64,000 nucleotides of DNA from Clostridium amylolyticum (GTDB taxonomy: Bacteria; Bacillota; Clostridia; Clostridiales; Clostridiaceae): NCBI RefSeq assembly GCF_900142075.1, contig NZ_FQZO01000003.1, forward strand, positions 496,001 through 560,000, written 5' to 3'. Below the pieces are notes generated by a model. The model searched no databases and was not told where the DNA came from. It saw only the letters and a program-made list of their open reading frames with translations. Position 1 is the stretch's first letter, and the number at the start of each line of letters is the position of its first letter. Shown here one piece after another: positions 33,713 through 42,256 of the stretch. Position numbers and translations under genes: made by a program.

Positions 33713-33774
33713 TTGACAATTAATATAATATAGTTTAATATAAATTACAGAAAGATTACCCCTAGGGGGTATAC
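33713..33774 (+). promoter_or_regulatory. trxA promoter with CsoR/CstR-like palindrome
   Basis: TTGACA (33713-33718), 17-base spacer, TAATAT (33736-33741). About 15 bases beyond the -10 is TACCCCTAGGGGGTATA (33757-33773), a GC palindrome in otherwise AT-rich DNA. Its TACCCC-TA-GGGG(G)TA form resembles operators of the CsoR/CstR family (copper or persulfide sensors). No csoR-like gene is in the window. A bound repressor would cover the transcription start region of thioredoxin. Confidence 0.55.
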
Positions 33775-33790
33775 AAATGGAGGTATTTAT

Positions 33791-34105
33791 ATGTTATTAC
33801 ACGTAGGAGATAATGATTTTGCAGCACAAATTGAAAATGAAAAGGGTGTAGTAGTGGTAGATTTTTGGGCTACCTGGTGTGGACCATGTAAGATGATTGC
33901 ACCAATTATTGAGCAGCTTGCCAATGAAATTCCAGAAGTGAAGTTTGCTAAAGTTGAAGTAGATGAAAACCCATCAGCTACAAGTAAGTATAGAATTAGC
34001 AGCATACCTACTATTATGATATTTAAAGATGGAGCTGTAGTTGAAACCGTAGTTGGATTTAGACCAAAACAAGAATTAGAGCAAGCTATAAGAAATCACA
34101 TGTAA
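33791..34105 (+). CDS. trxA: Thioredoxin
   Basis: A 104-residue thioredoxin with the active site WATWCGPCKM (Cys30, Cys33). It has the buried Asp (VVVDFWA, residue 24) and the cis-Pro loop SIPTIMIFKDG. It reduces protein disulfides in the cytosol and receives electrons from the reductase gene 86 bases downstream. TGGAGG is nine bases before ATG 33791. Transcription starts from the promoter with a CsoR/CstR-like palindrome, implying a metal- or sulfur-responsive control. Confidence 0.96.
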   Translation: MLLHVGDNDFAAQIENEKGVVVVDFWATWCGPCKMIAPIIEQLANEIPEVKFAKVEVDENPSATSKYRISSIPTIMIFKDGAVVETVVGFRPKQELEQAIRNHM

Positions 34106-34191
34106 TAAGGTATCTTCAAAAAAATAACTAGCATATTGACTTGTTATTTTCTTTAAGATTCCTAAACTGAAAATCCTTAAGGGGAGATAAG

Positions 34192-35064
34192 ATGAAAAGA
34201 CATGATATTGCCATTATAGGCAGCGGTCCAGCAGGACTATCCGCAGCTATCAATGCAAAAATAAGAAATAAAGATTTAATAATATTTGGGAATAATGATT
34301 TCAGCGCTAAGCTTATAAAGGCACCAAAAATAAATAATTATCTTGGTTTTAACGAGATATCTGGAATAGAATTAAAAGAAAATTTCCAAAACCATATTAA
34401 TTCTATGGGAATTAGCATAATAAATGAAAGAATAAACAATGTTTATGCCATGGGAGATTATTTTGCCCTTATGGTAAATGAAAAGATGTATGAAGCTAAG
34501 ACAGTTATTTTAGCTACAGGAATTGAATATACAAGACCTTTTAAAGGGGAAGAGCAGTTCCTAGGAAAAGGTGTAGGTTACTGTGCTACTTGTGATGCTC
34601 CATTGTATAAAGGAAAAGTTGTTACCATAATAGGTTATAATAAAGAAGCAGAAGAAGAAGCAAATTATGTAAGTGAATTAGCATCAAAGCTTTATTATAT
34701 ACCTATGTATACTTCTGACTATAAGTTAAATCCTTCTATTGAAATAATAAAGGATAGACCTGTAGAAGTTATTGGAGAAGATAAAGTAACAAAACTTATT
34801 TTATCGGAAACAGAAATTGAAACAGATGGAATATTTGTTCTAAGAGATAGTATATCTCCAGGACAGCTTGTCCCAGGACTTACCATAGAGGATAATCATA
34901 TTAAAGTGGATAGATTGATGAAAACAAATATTAATGGATGCTTTGCTGCCGGTGACTGTATAGGAAAGCCTTATCAGTATATAAAGGCAGCTGGAGAAGG
35001 ACTAATAGCAGCTTTAGGCGCAACTTCTTATTTAGATTCTAAAAGCAGAGAAACTCTAAAGTAA
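34192..35064 (+). CDS. Thioredoxin reductase-like flavoprotein, probably ferredoxin-dependent (FFTR type)
   Basis: A 290-residue two-Rossmann-domain flavoprotein. The FAD motif IIGSGPAGLSAA is at residues 8-19, the redox disulfide CATC at 131-134 and the C-terminal FAD block GCFAAGDCIGKPYQYIKAAGEG. It is therefore a thioredoxin reductase by architecture. The NADPH-domain signatures are lost: the G-G-G-D-S-A motif is GYNKEA (148-153), and no H-R-R-x3-R follows. This matches the clostridial ferredoxin-dependent flavin thioredoxin reductases, which take electrons from ferredoxin. A hairpin AAAAATAAC / GTTATTTT lies in the 86-base gap after trxA and may lower its expression relative to trxA. GGGGAG precedes ATG 34192. 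Confidence 0.88.
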   Translation: MKRHDIAIIGSGPAGLSAAINAKIRNKDLIIFGNNDFSAKLIKAPKINNYLGFNEISGIELKENFQNHINSMGISIINERINNVYAMGDYFALMVNEKMYEAKTVILATGIEYTRPFKGEEQFLGKGVGYCATCDAPLYKGKVVTIIGYNKEAEEEANYVSELASKLYYIPMYTSDYKLNPSIEIIKDRPVEVIGEDKVTKLILSETEIETDGIFVLRDSISPGQLVPGLTIEDNHIKVDRLMKTNINGCFAAGDCIGKPYQYIKAAGEGLIAALGATSYLDSKSRETLK

Positions 35065-35083
35065 AAAATAGAATATAAGATAT

Positions 35084-35120
35084 TTAAAGCCGGGATGATA
35101 ATACCATCCCGGCTTTAACT
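35084..35120. terminator. Bidirectional terminator
   Basis: AAAGCCGGGATG pairs with CATCCCGGCTTT around ATAATAC, between the convergent reductase and hydrolase genes. Confidence 0.92.
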
Positions 35121-35124
35121 TTAC

Positions 35125-35751
35125 CTATTTACTAAAAAATACATGATTTCCTATGCTTTTAGAATTGCCCTTTGTAACATTTTTCATCCATGCTGACGTA
35201 GCTGTTTTGGGATTATAGAAATATATTGCTTTATTTGTAGGATCTTTGCCAGATATGGCTTCTAGTACAGCTTTATAACAGCTATCATCTGGGTTTGCAT
35301 TTATTTTTCCATTTACCACGCAGGAAAATGCGTTTTTCTCTTTTATGACTCCTTCTATACTACCGGGAAATCTTGGGTTTACAGCGCGATTTAATATTAC
35401 TGAAGCCACAGCAACCTTTCCTTCATAAGGTTCGCCGCGACTTTCTTTATATACAACTTTTGACATTAACTCTATTTCTTTGCTGGTAATATAAATCTTT
35501 TTAGCACCAGCACTAAAAACTTGCACTGATTCAGCCTTTTCTTGATAAAGATTCATAGAATCATTTGTATTGCCTCTGCTTAGTACTCTAACTTCATTGT
35601 TATCTAGAGCTTCACTTTTATAATATATAATTTTTGGCGAATTAACAATGTCATTGGGCATTACACTTACTGCCTTTACTTCTAATATCCTAAATGTAAT
35701 TATACAAAAGATTATAAGCAGAATTTTAAGGGAGCTATTCTTCATTTTCAT
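35125..35751 (-). CDS. SleB-like cell wall hydrolase
   Basis: A 208-residue protein with an N-terminal signal/anchor (residues about 8-28), a linker of about 55 residues and a Hydrolase_2 domain (about 95-207). The domain begins MSKVVYKESRGEPYEGKVAV, in which the Glu is the catalytic acid of SleB/CwlJ lytic transglycosylases. ILNRAVNPRFPGSIEGVI and CYKAVLEAISGKDP follow. No PG-binding domain is present. It may help germination (spore cortex lysis) or vegetative wall turnover. AGGAGGTTTTT precedes ATG 35751. Confidence 0.88.
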   Translation of the reverse strand: MKMKNSSLKILLIIFCIITFRILEVKAVSVMPNDIVNSPKIIYYKSEALDNNEVRVLSRGNTNDSMNLYQEKAESVQVFSAGAKKIYITSKEIELMSKVVYKESRGEPYEGKVAVASVILNRAVNPRFPGSIEGVIKEKNAFSCVVNGKINANPDDSCYKAVLEAISGKDPTNKAIYFYNPKTATSAWMKNVTKGNSKSIGNHVFFSK

Positions 35752-35833
35752 AAAAACCTCCTTTGGATTACGCTGCTATCCAATATTTTCTCCTTTATTC
35801 CAAATTTAATTCACAAAAAGCTATTATCTACCA

Positions 35834-35873
35834 TTAAATAAAAGTCTGGAAGTTTCCAGACCTTTATTTTTCC
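35834..35873 (-). terminator. Terminator overlapping the end of the unknown membrane protein gene
   Basis: AAAGTCTGGAA / TTCCAGACCTTT arms. On the minus strand the hairpin follows the stop at 35864 and runs into TTTTATTTAAT. Confidence 0.8.
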
Positions 35874-36862
35874 TTATATTTTTCATATACTAATATAAAA
35901 TTTTCAAAAGAAGCTTTTAATTCTTCATAGTTTTCTGAGGCGTTTTCGTATAAAATATCTAATTCTTCTTCTGTAAGGCTCTTATCTTTAGATTTTAAAT
36001 TTTCACTGCTTACTGCATCTCTTAGCTCCTGTATATATTTATTAAAGCCGCTTAAACATACTTTAAAGTTATTATGAGCATCTAAAGCATTGTTAGGTAT
36101 AGAAATGCTATTGAATTTTTCAGTTAAGGATACCAAAGTCTCTATATTTTTATCTATACTGTCTATTATACCCTCATAACTTTTCTTTTCCTCTCTTACT
36201 CTCTTTAGAGGAACCTCATAATCTGAATTAATACTTTTAAATTTACTTACTATTTCATCCATGGTTAATATAAAATCATTTTTTTGAGAACTTATTATAT
36301 CACTATCTCTATTTAATTTAATAATTTCGTTTATATATGCAAAAGCATTAACAAGAAAGACCTCAGTATCCTTTGGCAATTTTACAGATAGTTTTTTTAC
36401 AGATGCTTTTTCATAATTTGATAAACATTCACTTTTATATTCTTGTAATTTTTCAAAGGATTTTGTTATATCCTTAGCATTAGGATTGGATAAGGATAAG
36501 CATAATTGTTCATAAAGCAGTATATTATTTGAAACTCCTTTACTTACATCAGAATTAAAGGCAATATATTTTTCAGAAGGAGTTTCCTTATCTAATTTTA
36601 ATTTTATGTCCTTTAACTTTGTTATTATTTCTGGCAAAAGGGTTAGGGATGCTTGTACATCTATTGTTTGATCTTTTATTAGATTTTTTGCCATGGAATT
36701 TGCAGAAGCTATATCTTTAATATAGATATGCATTCTACCTTCGTAAGTTTTATAAGATTTTGTAGTAAAGTATCTGTATGTACCGAAAATTATTACGAAT
36801 ATTAATATTAACAGGGCTAAAATATAAGGCGTTTTTATAAATTTTTTATATTCTAATTTCAA
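35864..36862 (-). CDS. Unknown single-pass membrane protein with extended helical ectodomain
   Basis: A 332-residue protein I do not recognise. One transmembrane helix at about residues 12-32 follows a short basic cytoplasmic start. The rest is about 300 residues of Lys/Glu/Ser/Asn-rich sequence predicted to be alpha-helical and coiled-coil (segments such as ESEELKASFENFILVYEKYKE at the end). No cysteine pair, enzyme motif or known repeat was seen. TTG 36862 is preferred, with AAAGGAGG seven bases upstream; an in-frame GTG-like upstream start at 36925 has no such site. It is transcribed alone, between SleB-like and cdaA genes. A cell-envelope role is inferred only from topology. Confidence 0.6.
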   Translation of the reverse strand: MKLEYKKFIKTPYILALLILIFVIIFGTYRYFTTKSYKTYEGRMHIYIKDIASANSMAKNLIKDQTIDVQASLTLLPEIITKLKDIKLKLDKETPSEKYIAFNSDVSKGVSNNILLYEQLCLSLSNPNAKDITKSFEKLQEYKSECLSNYEKASVKKLSVKLPKDTEVFLVNAFAYINEIIKLNRDSDIISSQKNDFILTMDEIVSKFKSINSDYEVPLKRVREEKKSYEGIIDSIDKNIETLVSLTEKFNSISIPNNALDAHNNFKVCLSGFNKYIQELRDAVSSENLKSKDKSLTEEELDILYENASENYEELKASFENFILVYEKYKEK

Positions 36863-36980
36863 TATAATACCTCCTTTAGAATTCTTAATTAATTTATATT
36901 CAATTGACCATTTTAAAATAACCATTTAATATTTAAATATAGAGTTATTGAATTCTTAATTTTATTTTAAATTTTCGTCA

Positions 36981-37085
36981 TATGTACTAAGGAATATAGG
37001 AATAGTGTATAATTGTAAATGTAATGAAATAAGTTATATATACTAATGAATATAGTAATAGTATATAATTCTAGAAGTAAGAAAC
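36981..37085 (+). repeat. Tandem duplication of a promoter-like 49-bp unit upstream of cdaA
   Basis: 36981-37029 and 37037-37085 are imperfect direct repeats with a 56-base period (about 80 per cent identical by eye). Each contains AATAGT(G/A)TATAATT, with -10-like TATAAT at 37008-37013 and 37064-37069. Good -35 elements are not obvious. Two start sites for the cdaA operon are a likely consequence. Confidence 0.6.
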
Positions 37086-37097
37086 TGCAGGGGTGAA

Positions 37098-37955
37098 GTG
37101 TTTGTGGAGATACTAAATGTCATGATTAACACCATTAAGAATATATCTTTTTCTAGCATATTAGATATAGCAGTGGTATCATATATTTTCTTTAAAGGTT
37201 ATATGCTTATTAAAGAAACTCGAGCGGAGCAGCTCTTAAAAGGAATTTTTCTCATTGTAATTTTGATTCCTATTAGCTCATTATTAAAGTTAAATACCGT
37301 ATATGTAATTTTAAGTAAAACTATCACCATTGGAGTTTTATCTATTATAATCATATTCCAGCCAGAAATAAGAAGAGCGCTAGAGCATTTAGGAAGGACT
37401 GCTTTTAATGATATTCATCCTATAGAAGATGATGCACTCATGGAGAAGGTAGTTACAGAAATAGTTAATTCTGTGGAGAATCTTTCCTTATCAAAAACCG
37501 GTGCCCTTATTGCCATAGAGCAATCCACTGGTCTCGGAGAGGTTATTATGAATGGAATTCAGATAGATGCGGTAGTATCCTCTGCACTTTTAGAGAATAT
37601 CTTCGTAGTAAATACTCCTTTACATGATGGAGCTACAATTATAAGAAATAATAGAATTATCGCATCAGGCTGCGTATTACCTCTCACCAGCAGTACTGAT
37701 ATCAACAAAAAATTAGGCACACGTCATAGGGCTGCTATAGGATTATCAGAAACCTCGGATGCTTTGGTATTAATAGTTTCTGAAGAAACAGGCACCATAT
37801 CTTTAGCGGTAAATGGAAGGCTGTCACGTAACTATGATCGTGACAGGCTAAAAGATGTATTGCTTAAAATAATGAAGAATAGAAGAAATAAAAGAGTAAA
37901 GACTATGGGAGAGAGGGTGAAAGCGTGGATAACTCAAACAAAAAGCAAGAAATAG
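37098..37955 (+). CDS. cdaA: Diadenylate cyclase CdaA (DacA)
   Basis: A 285-residue membrane enzyme that makes c-di-AMP from two ATP. Three transmembrane helices fill residues about 20-90. The DAC domain carries DGA (177-179) and RHR (209-211), both intact. GTG 37098 and GTG 37104 are both possible starts; the second has the better distance to AGGGGTGA. Its 3' end overlaps cdaR by 31 bases. c-di-AMP controls potassium uptake, osmolytes and cell wall homeostasis. The promoter is duplicated. Confidence 0.95.
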   Translation: MFVEILNVMINTIKNISFSSILDIAVVSYIFFKGYMLIKETRAEQLLKGIFLIVILIPISSLLKLNTVYVILSKTITIGVLSIIIIFQPEIRRALEHLGRTAFNDIHPIEDDALMEKVVTEIVNSVENLSLSKTGALIAIEQSTGLGEVIMNGIQIDAVVSSALLENIFVVNTPLHDGATIIRNNRIIASGCVLPLTSSTDINKKLGTRHRAAIGLSETSDALVLIVSEETGTISLAVNGRLSRNYDRDRLKDVLLKIMKNRRNKRVKTMGERVKAWITQTKSKK

Positions 37956-39142
37956 TGGTAAGAATAGTCTGTGTGATTCTAGCTTTTGCTCTATGGCTTT
38001 ATGTGACTAATATTGAAAATCCTACTAGGACTTATACCTTAAATAACGTACCTGTTGAGATAATAAACCAAGATGCATTAAAAGACTTAAAACTAATTGT
38101 GTTACCTAATCAAGATCTTAGCGTATCACTTAAGCTGGAAGGACCCACTTCTGAGGTCTTTGCAGCAAAACCATATCAATTTAAAATAGTGGCAAATCTT
38201 AGTGATTATGCAGTGAAAAAGGGAGAAAATCAGATCCCAGTAGAGATAGTAAGTTTTCCATCTAATATTAATATAAAAAATGATCAGTTTTTAAGAGTAA
38301 AAGTTATGATAGATGACTATGTGGAGAAAAGTATACCTATACTTCCTGAGGTAAAGGTAAGTACAAAACAAGGGGCGTATGCCTCAGAACCTGACGTGAA
38401 ACCCACTAATGGACTTGTATCAGGCGCAGCACAATATGTTAATAATGTTAAGTACCTCTTAGCTAAGGGTGAGGTAAGCAATGCAGACAAGGATGTATCC
38501 GTAAATCTCCCATTAAAGGCTGTAGATGAAAATAAGAAGGAAGTCTCTAATGTAAAAATTGAACATTCTAATGCAACTATAACTATTCCAGTGAGAAAAT
38601 CTAAATTTGTAAATATTAATGTAAAAACTAAAGGGACTTTACCTAATGGAATTACTCTTAAGAAAATAGATGTTACGCCAGATAAACTTGAAGTAATAGG
38701 AGATGAAGCAGTATTAAATAATATAAGCAGTTTAGATACAGAGCCTATAGACCTTTCCAAAATATCAACCTCTGGAGAAGTAAATGCCAAGGTTATAATA
38801 ACGGATAAAATACGCATAATAAACAATAAGAACGCAACGGTTCTGGTTGCAATAAATGTAGCCAAGGTTTCACAAAGGTCTCTTAATATTAAAGTAGCTT
38901 TAACTGGAGTTTTAGAACAGTTTAATGGACAAATAGAAAAGGATACGGTAACAGTAGTAATAGAGGCTGAAGAATCTATAGCAGCATCAGCAAAGGAAGA
39001 AGATTTTATAGCAGAAATAAGTGCTGCTGGAGTTTTGGAGGGAGTTCATGAGCTACCGATAAAGGTATCCTCTAAAAAGCCAGAGATTAGAATAGTAAAC
39101 TCCAATCCTGATAAAATGAAAGTTACCATAACTAAAAAATAG
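37925..39142 (+). CDS. cdaR: YbbR-domain protein CdaR, regulator of CdaA
   Basis: A 405-residue protein with an N-terminal transmembrane helix (about 12-30, VCVILAFALWLYVTN) and three to four extracytoplasmic YbbR domains (about 35-400), seen as repeats such as NIKVALTGVLE and TPDKLEVIGDEAVLNNI. CdaR binds and modulates CdaA. GTG 37925 follows GAGAGGGTGAAA and overlaps the cyclase gene by 31 bases, so the two are translationally coupled. The gene glmM, which usually follows cdaAR in Firmicutes, is not next here. Confidence 0.92.
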   Translation: MDNSNKKQEIVVRIVCVILAFALWLYVTNIENPTRTYTLNNVPVEIINQDALKDLKLIVLPNQDLSVSLKLEGPTSEVFAAKPYQFKIVANLSDYAVKKGENQIPVEIVSFPSNINIKNDQFLRVKVMIDDYVEKSIPILPEVKVSTKQGAYASEPDVKPTNGLVSGAAQYVNNVKYLLAKGEVSNADKDVSVNLPLKAVDENKKEVSNVKIEHSNATITIPVRKSKFVNINVKTKGTLPNGITLKKIDVTPDKLEVIGDEAVLNNISSLDTEPIDLSKISTSGEVNAKVIITDKIRIINNKNATVLVAINVAKVSQRSLNIKVALTGVLEQFNGQIEKDTVTVVIEAEESIAASAKEEDFIAEISAAGVLEGVHELPIKVSSKKPEIRIVNSNPDKMKVTITKK

Positions 39143-39225
39143 TTTTCTAATAATCCATTGACAAGGTGGAAATTAAAAACTATAAGCAAATACCACTTAA
39201 TGAAAATATAAAATATTTAATAAAT

Positions 39226-39265
39226 AGCTTGAAAAGTTACTTTATCCTTTTCAAGCTGTTTTAAT
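39226..39265 (+). terminator. Hairpin after cdaR
   Basis: AGCTTGAAAAG pairs with CTTTTCAAGCT and is followed by GTTTTAA; a weak terminator or attenuator before the flavoprotein gene. Confidence 0.6.
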
Positions 39266-39281
39266 GAGGTGATATTAAAGC

Positions 39282-40892
39282 ATGGCCATAAGAATAAATA
39301 ATATAATACTAAATATAGAAGAAGATATAACATTGCTTTCTCAAAAGGCAGCTAAGAAGCTTAATGTACCTTTAGGAGAAATAAAGAATCTTAAGATAGT
39401 AAAAGAGTCTATAGATGCCAGAAGAAAAAACTCCATAAAATTTAATTATTGCATAGATATAGAGCATGAAGATGAAAAAAGATTAGTAGATAAATTAAAT
39501 GACAAGGATGTTAAATTAGAAGCCCCAGCTTATAATGAAGATACGAGGTTTGGAAATGAAATATTACGTTCTAGGCCTGTAGTTGTAGGATTGGGACCAG
39601 CGGGACTATTTGCAGCCTTGCTTCTAGCTAGAAAAGGTTATGCACCCTTGGTGATAGAAAGAGGAGAGTCTGTGCATAAAAGAACAGAGTCTGTGGAAAA
39701 GTTTTGGCGGGAAGGCAAGCTTAATCTACAATCTAATGTTCAATTTGGTGAAGGTGGTGCAGGAGCCTTTTCGGATGGTAAGCTTACCACAAGAATAAAG
39801 GATAATCGATGTGATTATATTTTAGAAACCATGGTGAAAGCTGGTGCACCAGAAGAGATAATATATAGGGGTAAACCTCATGTAGGTACAGATATACTTA
39901 AAGATGTAGTTAAAAATATTAGAGAAGAAATAATTTCCTTAGGGGGAGAAGTGCGTTTTAACTCCCAGCTTAAAGATATCATTATAAAATATGATAAAAT
40001 TAAAGCAGTAATAATAAATGATGAAGAGATTCCCTGTGATGTGCTTATAATGGCTATAGGCCATAGTTCTAGAGATACCTATGAAATGCTATATAATAAA
40101 AATATTTTTATGGAACCAAAGCCCTTTGCCATAGGGGTAAGAGTAGAGCATCCTCAAGGACTAATAGACAGTAATCAATATGGAAGTATGGCAGGACACC
40201 CTAAACTGAGAGCAGCAGATTATAGACTTACCTATAACAGCAAAAGTTTAAATAGATCCGTTTACTCTTTTTGTATGTGCCCAGGTGGACTTGTAGTGGC
40301 AGCAGCCTCCGAAGAGGATAGGCTGGTGACAAATGGTATGAGTTATCATGCTAGAGATAAGGAAAATGCTAATTCTGCCATAGTAGTATCCGTATCTCCA
40401 GAGGACTTCCAAGGAAATTCGCCTTTAAGTGGTATGGAATTCCAAAGGCATTATGAAGGCCTTGCCTATAAACTAGGAGGAGGAGGCTACCAAGCACCTG
40501 TCCAGCTTTTGGGAGATTTCTTAAAAGATAATGTTTCCAGAAAGCTTGGGAAAGTAACACCTAGTTATACTCCAGGATATGAGTTTAGAGATTTAAGAAA
40601 ATGTTTGCCTCTTTATGTAACAGATGCTTTAAAAGAAGGTTTTAAAGATTTTAACAATAAAATAAAAGGTTTTGCAGATAATGATACCATATTAACTGGT
40701 ATAGAAACTAGAACTTCTGCACCTTTAAGAATAATAAGAAATGACCATTTAGAAAGCATATCCCTTCAAGGCTTATATCCATGTGGTGAGGGTGCAGGCT
40801 ATGCAGGAGGCATAATATCCGCTGCGGTAGATGGTTTAAAAGTTGTTGAAAGTATAATGGGGAAATATAGTTGCCAGGGACTTTATAGATAG
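39282..40892 (+). CDS. FAD-dependent dehydrogenase of the COG2509 type
   Basis: A 536-residue flavoprotein. After about 95 residues of N-terminal extension comes the FAD-binding VVGLGPAGLFAALLLARKGY. The family mark GEGGAGAFSDGKLTTRI follows, then FCMCPGGLVVAAASEEDRLVTNG and a C-terminal GEGAGYAGGIISAAVDGLKV. Proteins of this family are common in anaerobes, often near cdaAR or glmM, but the substrate is unknown. It reads as intact. The start ATG 39282 follows TGAGGTG. Confidence 0.88.
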   Translation: MAIRINNIILNIEEDITLLSQKAAKKLNVPLGEIKNLKIVKESIDARRKNSIKFNYCIDIEHEDEKRLVDKLNDKDVKLEAPAYNEDTRFGNEILRSRPVVVGLGPAGLFAALLLARKGYAPLVIERGESVHKRTESVEKFWREGKLNLQSNVQFGEGGAGAFSDGKLTTRIKDNRCDYILETMVKAGAPEEIIYRGKPHVGTDILKDVVKNIREEIISLGGEVRFNSQLKDIIIKYDKIKAVIINDEEIPCDVLIMAIGHSSRDTYEMLYNKNIFMEPKPFAIGVRVEHPQGLIDSNQYGSMAGHPKLRAADYRLTYNSKSLNRSVYSFCMCPGGLVVAAASEEDRLVTNGMSYHARDKENANSAIVVSVSPEDFQGNSPLSGMEFQRHYEGLAYKLGGGGYQAPVQLLGDFLKDNVSRKLGKVTPSYTPGYEFRDLRKCLPLYVTDALKEGFKDFNNKIKGFADNDTILTGIETRTSAPLRIIRNDHLESISLQGLYPCGEGAGYAGGIISAAVDGLKVVESIMGKYSCQGLYR

Positions 40893-41014
40893 CAAGTTAA
40901 AATATCTGATTATTAGCACTTATTATTTATTAATGTAAATAATTCTATAATGTTTAATAATTTGGTAATTTAATACCTAAAAAAGAATATAAATTAACAA
41001 TTTAATAATACAAA

Positions 41015-41056
41015 ATTCAAATTCTCCTATAACTACTATGGGAGAATTTAAATTTA
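41015..41056 (+). terminator. Terminator after the COG2509 flavoprotein gene
   Basis: AAATTCTCC pairs with GGAGAATTT around a 13-base loop, followed by AAATTTACTTT. Confidence 0.7.
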
Positions 41057-41152
41057 CTTTAAAATGAGTATTTGTTTTATAATAAATTTTTGTTAAAATA
41101 AATAGTAGGGTCGCTTGGTATTAAAGGATTAAAAATTATCATGGGGGTTATT

Positions 41153-42256
41153 ATGGATAACAAAAATTTAATATTGGCTATTAATCCTGGTTCTACTTCC
41201 ACTAAAATTGCAGTGTTTCATGATGGAATTTGCATTGAAGTAGAAAATCTTTCCCATTCCAATGAAGAAATTAGTAAGTACACATGTATTTATCAGCAAA
41301 AGGATATGAGAACAGACACCATTATGACTTGGCTTAAGGAAAAAGATATATCTTTAGAAAAGTTAAAGGCCGTGGTAGGAAGAGGGGGGCTTTTAAGACC
41401 CATGCCAGGAGGAACTTATTTAGTGACTGAAGCTATGTTAAAAGACCTTCAGGAGGGTATTCAAGGACAACATGCCTCCAATTTGGGAGGAATTATAGCA
41501 TATGATATTGCTGAGCCATTAAATATCCCTGCTTTTATTGTAGACCCTGTAGCAGTGGATGAAATAGAGGATGTAGCCAGAATTTCTGGAATGCCTGAAA
41601 TTACAAGGAAATCCCTTGTGCATGCTTTAAACATTAAGGCTACTTCAAGAAAAGTTTGTGATAAAATTAACAAAGATATGAAAACGTGTTCCTTTATTGT
41701 AGCTCATTTAGGAGGAGGAATTTCTATAGTTCCACTGCAATATGGCAGGATTATCGATGTTAATAATGCTAATGAAGAAGGTCCATTTTCCCCGGAAAGA
41801 TCTGGAGGGCTGCCAGCGGGGGATTTAGTTAGATTATGTTTTAGTGGTAAGTACAGTTATGATGATATAAAGAAAAAAATTATGGGACGAGGAGGGCTTA
41901 TTGGGTATTTAGGTACCAATGATGGTAGAGTAATAAATAAGAGGATACAGTCAGGAGATAGAGGAGCAGAGCTTATTTATAAAGCTTTAGCGTACCAAAT
42001 AAGCAAAGAAATCGCATCTATGGCTACAGTTTTAAGGGGTAAGGTAGATAGAATAGTACTTACAGGAGGACTTGCCTATGATAAGCTTTTAACTCAATGG
42101 ATTGAGGAAAGAGTGTCCTTTATAGCTCCTGTAGAAGTTTTTCCTGGAGAAAATGAAATGGAATCTTTGGCACAGGGTGCTGAAAGGGTTTTAAAACAAC
42201 AAGAAGAAGCAAAAATTTACGAGAATGAGGTGTACATTAATGGTAAGAAATTTTGA
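41153..42256 (+). CDS. buk: Butyrate kinase (first copy)
   Basis: A 367-residue acetokinase-family enzyme that makes ATP from butyryl (or branched acyl) phosphate. The ATP-binding start is LAINPGSTSTKIAVF. AVVGRGGLLRPMPGGTY, QGQHASNLGG, FIVDPVAVDEIEDVARISG and AHLGGGISIVPL follow, as in Buk. ATG 41153 is preferred, with GGGGG five to nine bases upstream; an in-frame ATG at 41141 has no site. It overlaps ptb by 17 bases. The order buk-ptb-buk is unusual, since most clostridia have ptb-buk. Confidence 0.93.
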   Translation: MDNKNLILAINPGSTSTKIAVFHDGICIEVENLSHSNEEISKYTCIYQQKDMRTDTIMTWLKEKDISLEKLKAVVGRGGLLRPMPGGTYLVTEAMLKDLQEGIQGQHASNLGGIIAYDIAEPLNIPAFIVDPVAVDEIEDVARISGMPEITRKSLVHALNIKATSRKVCDKINKDMKTCSFIVAHLGGGISIVPLQYGRIIDVNNANEEGPFSPERSGGLPAGDLVRLCFSGKYSYDDIKKKIMGRGGLIGYLGTNDGRVINKRIQSGDRGAELIYKALAYQISKEIASMATVLRGKVDRIVLTGGLAYDKLLTQWIEERVSFIAPVEVFPGENEMESLAQGAERVLKQQEEAKIYENEVYINGKKF

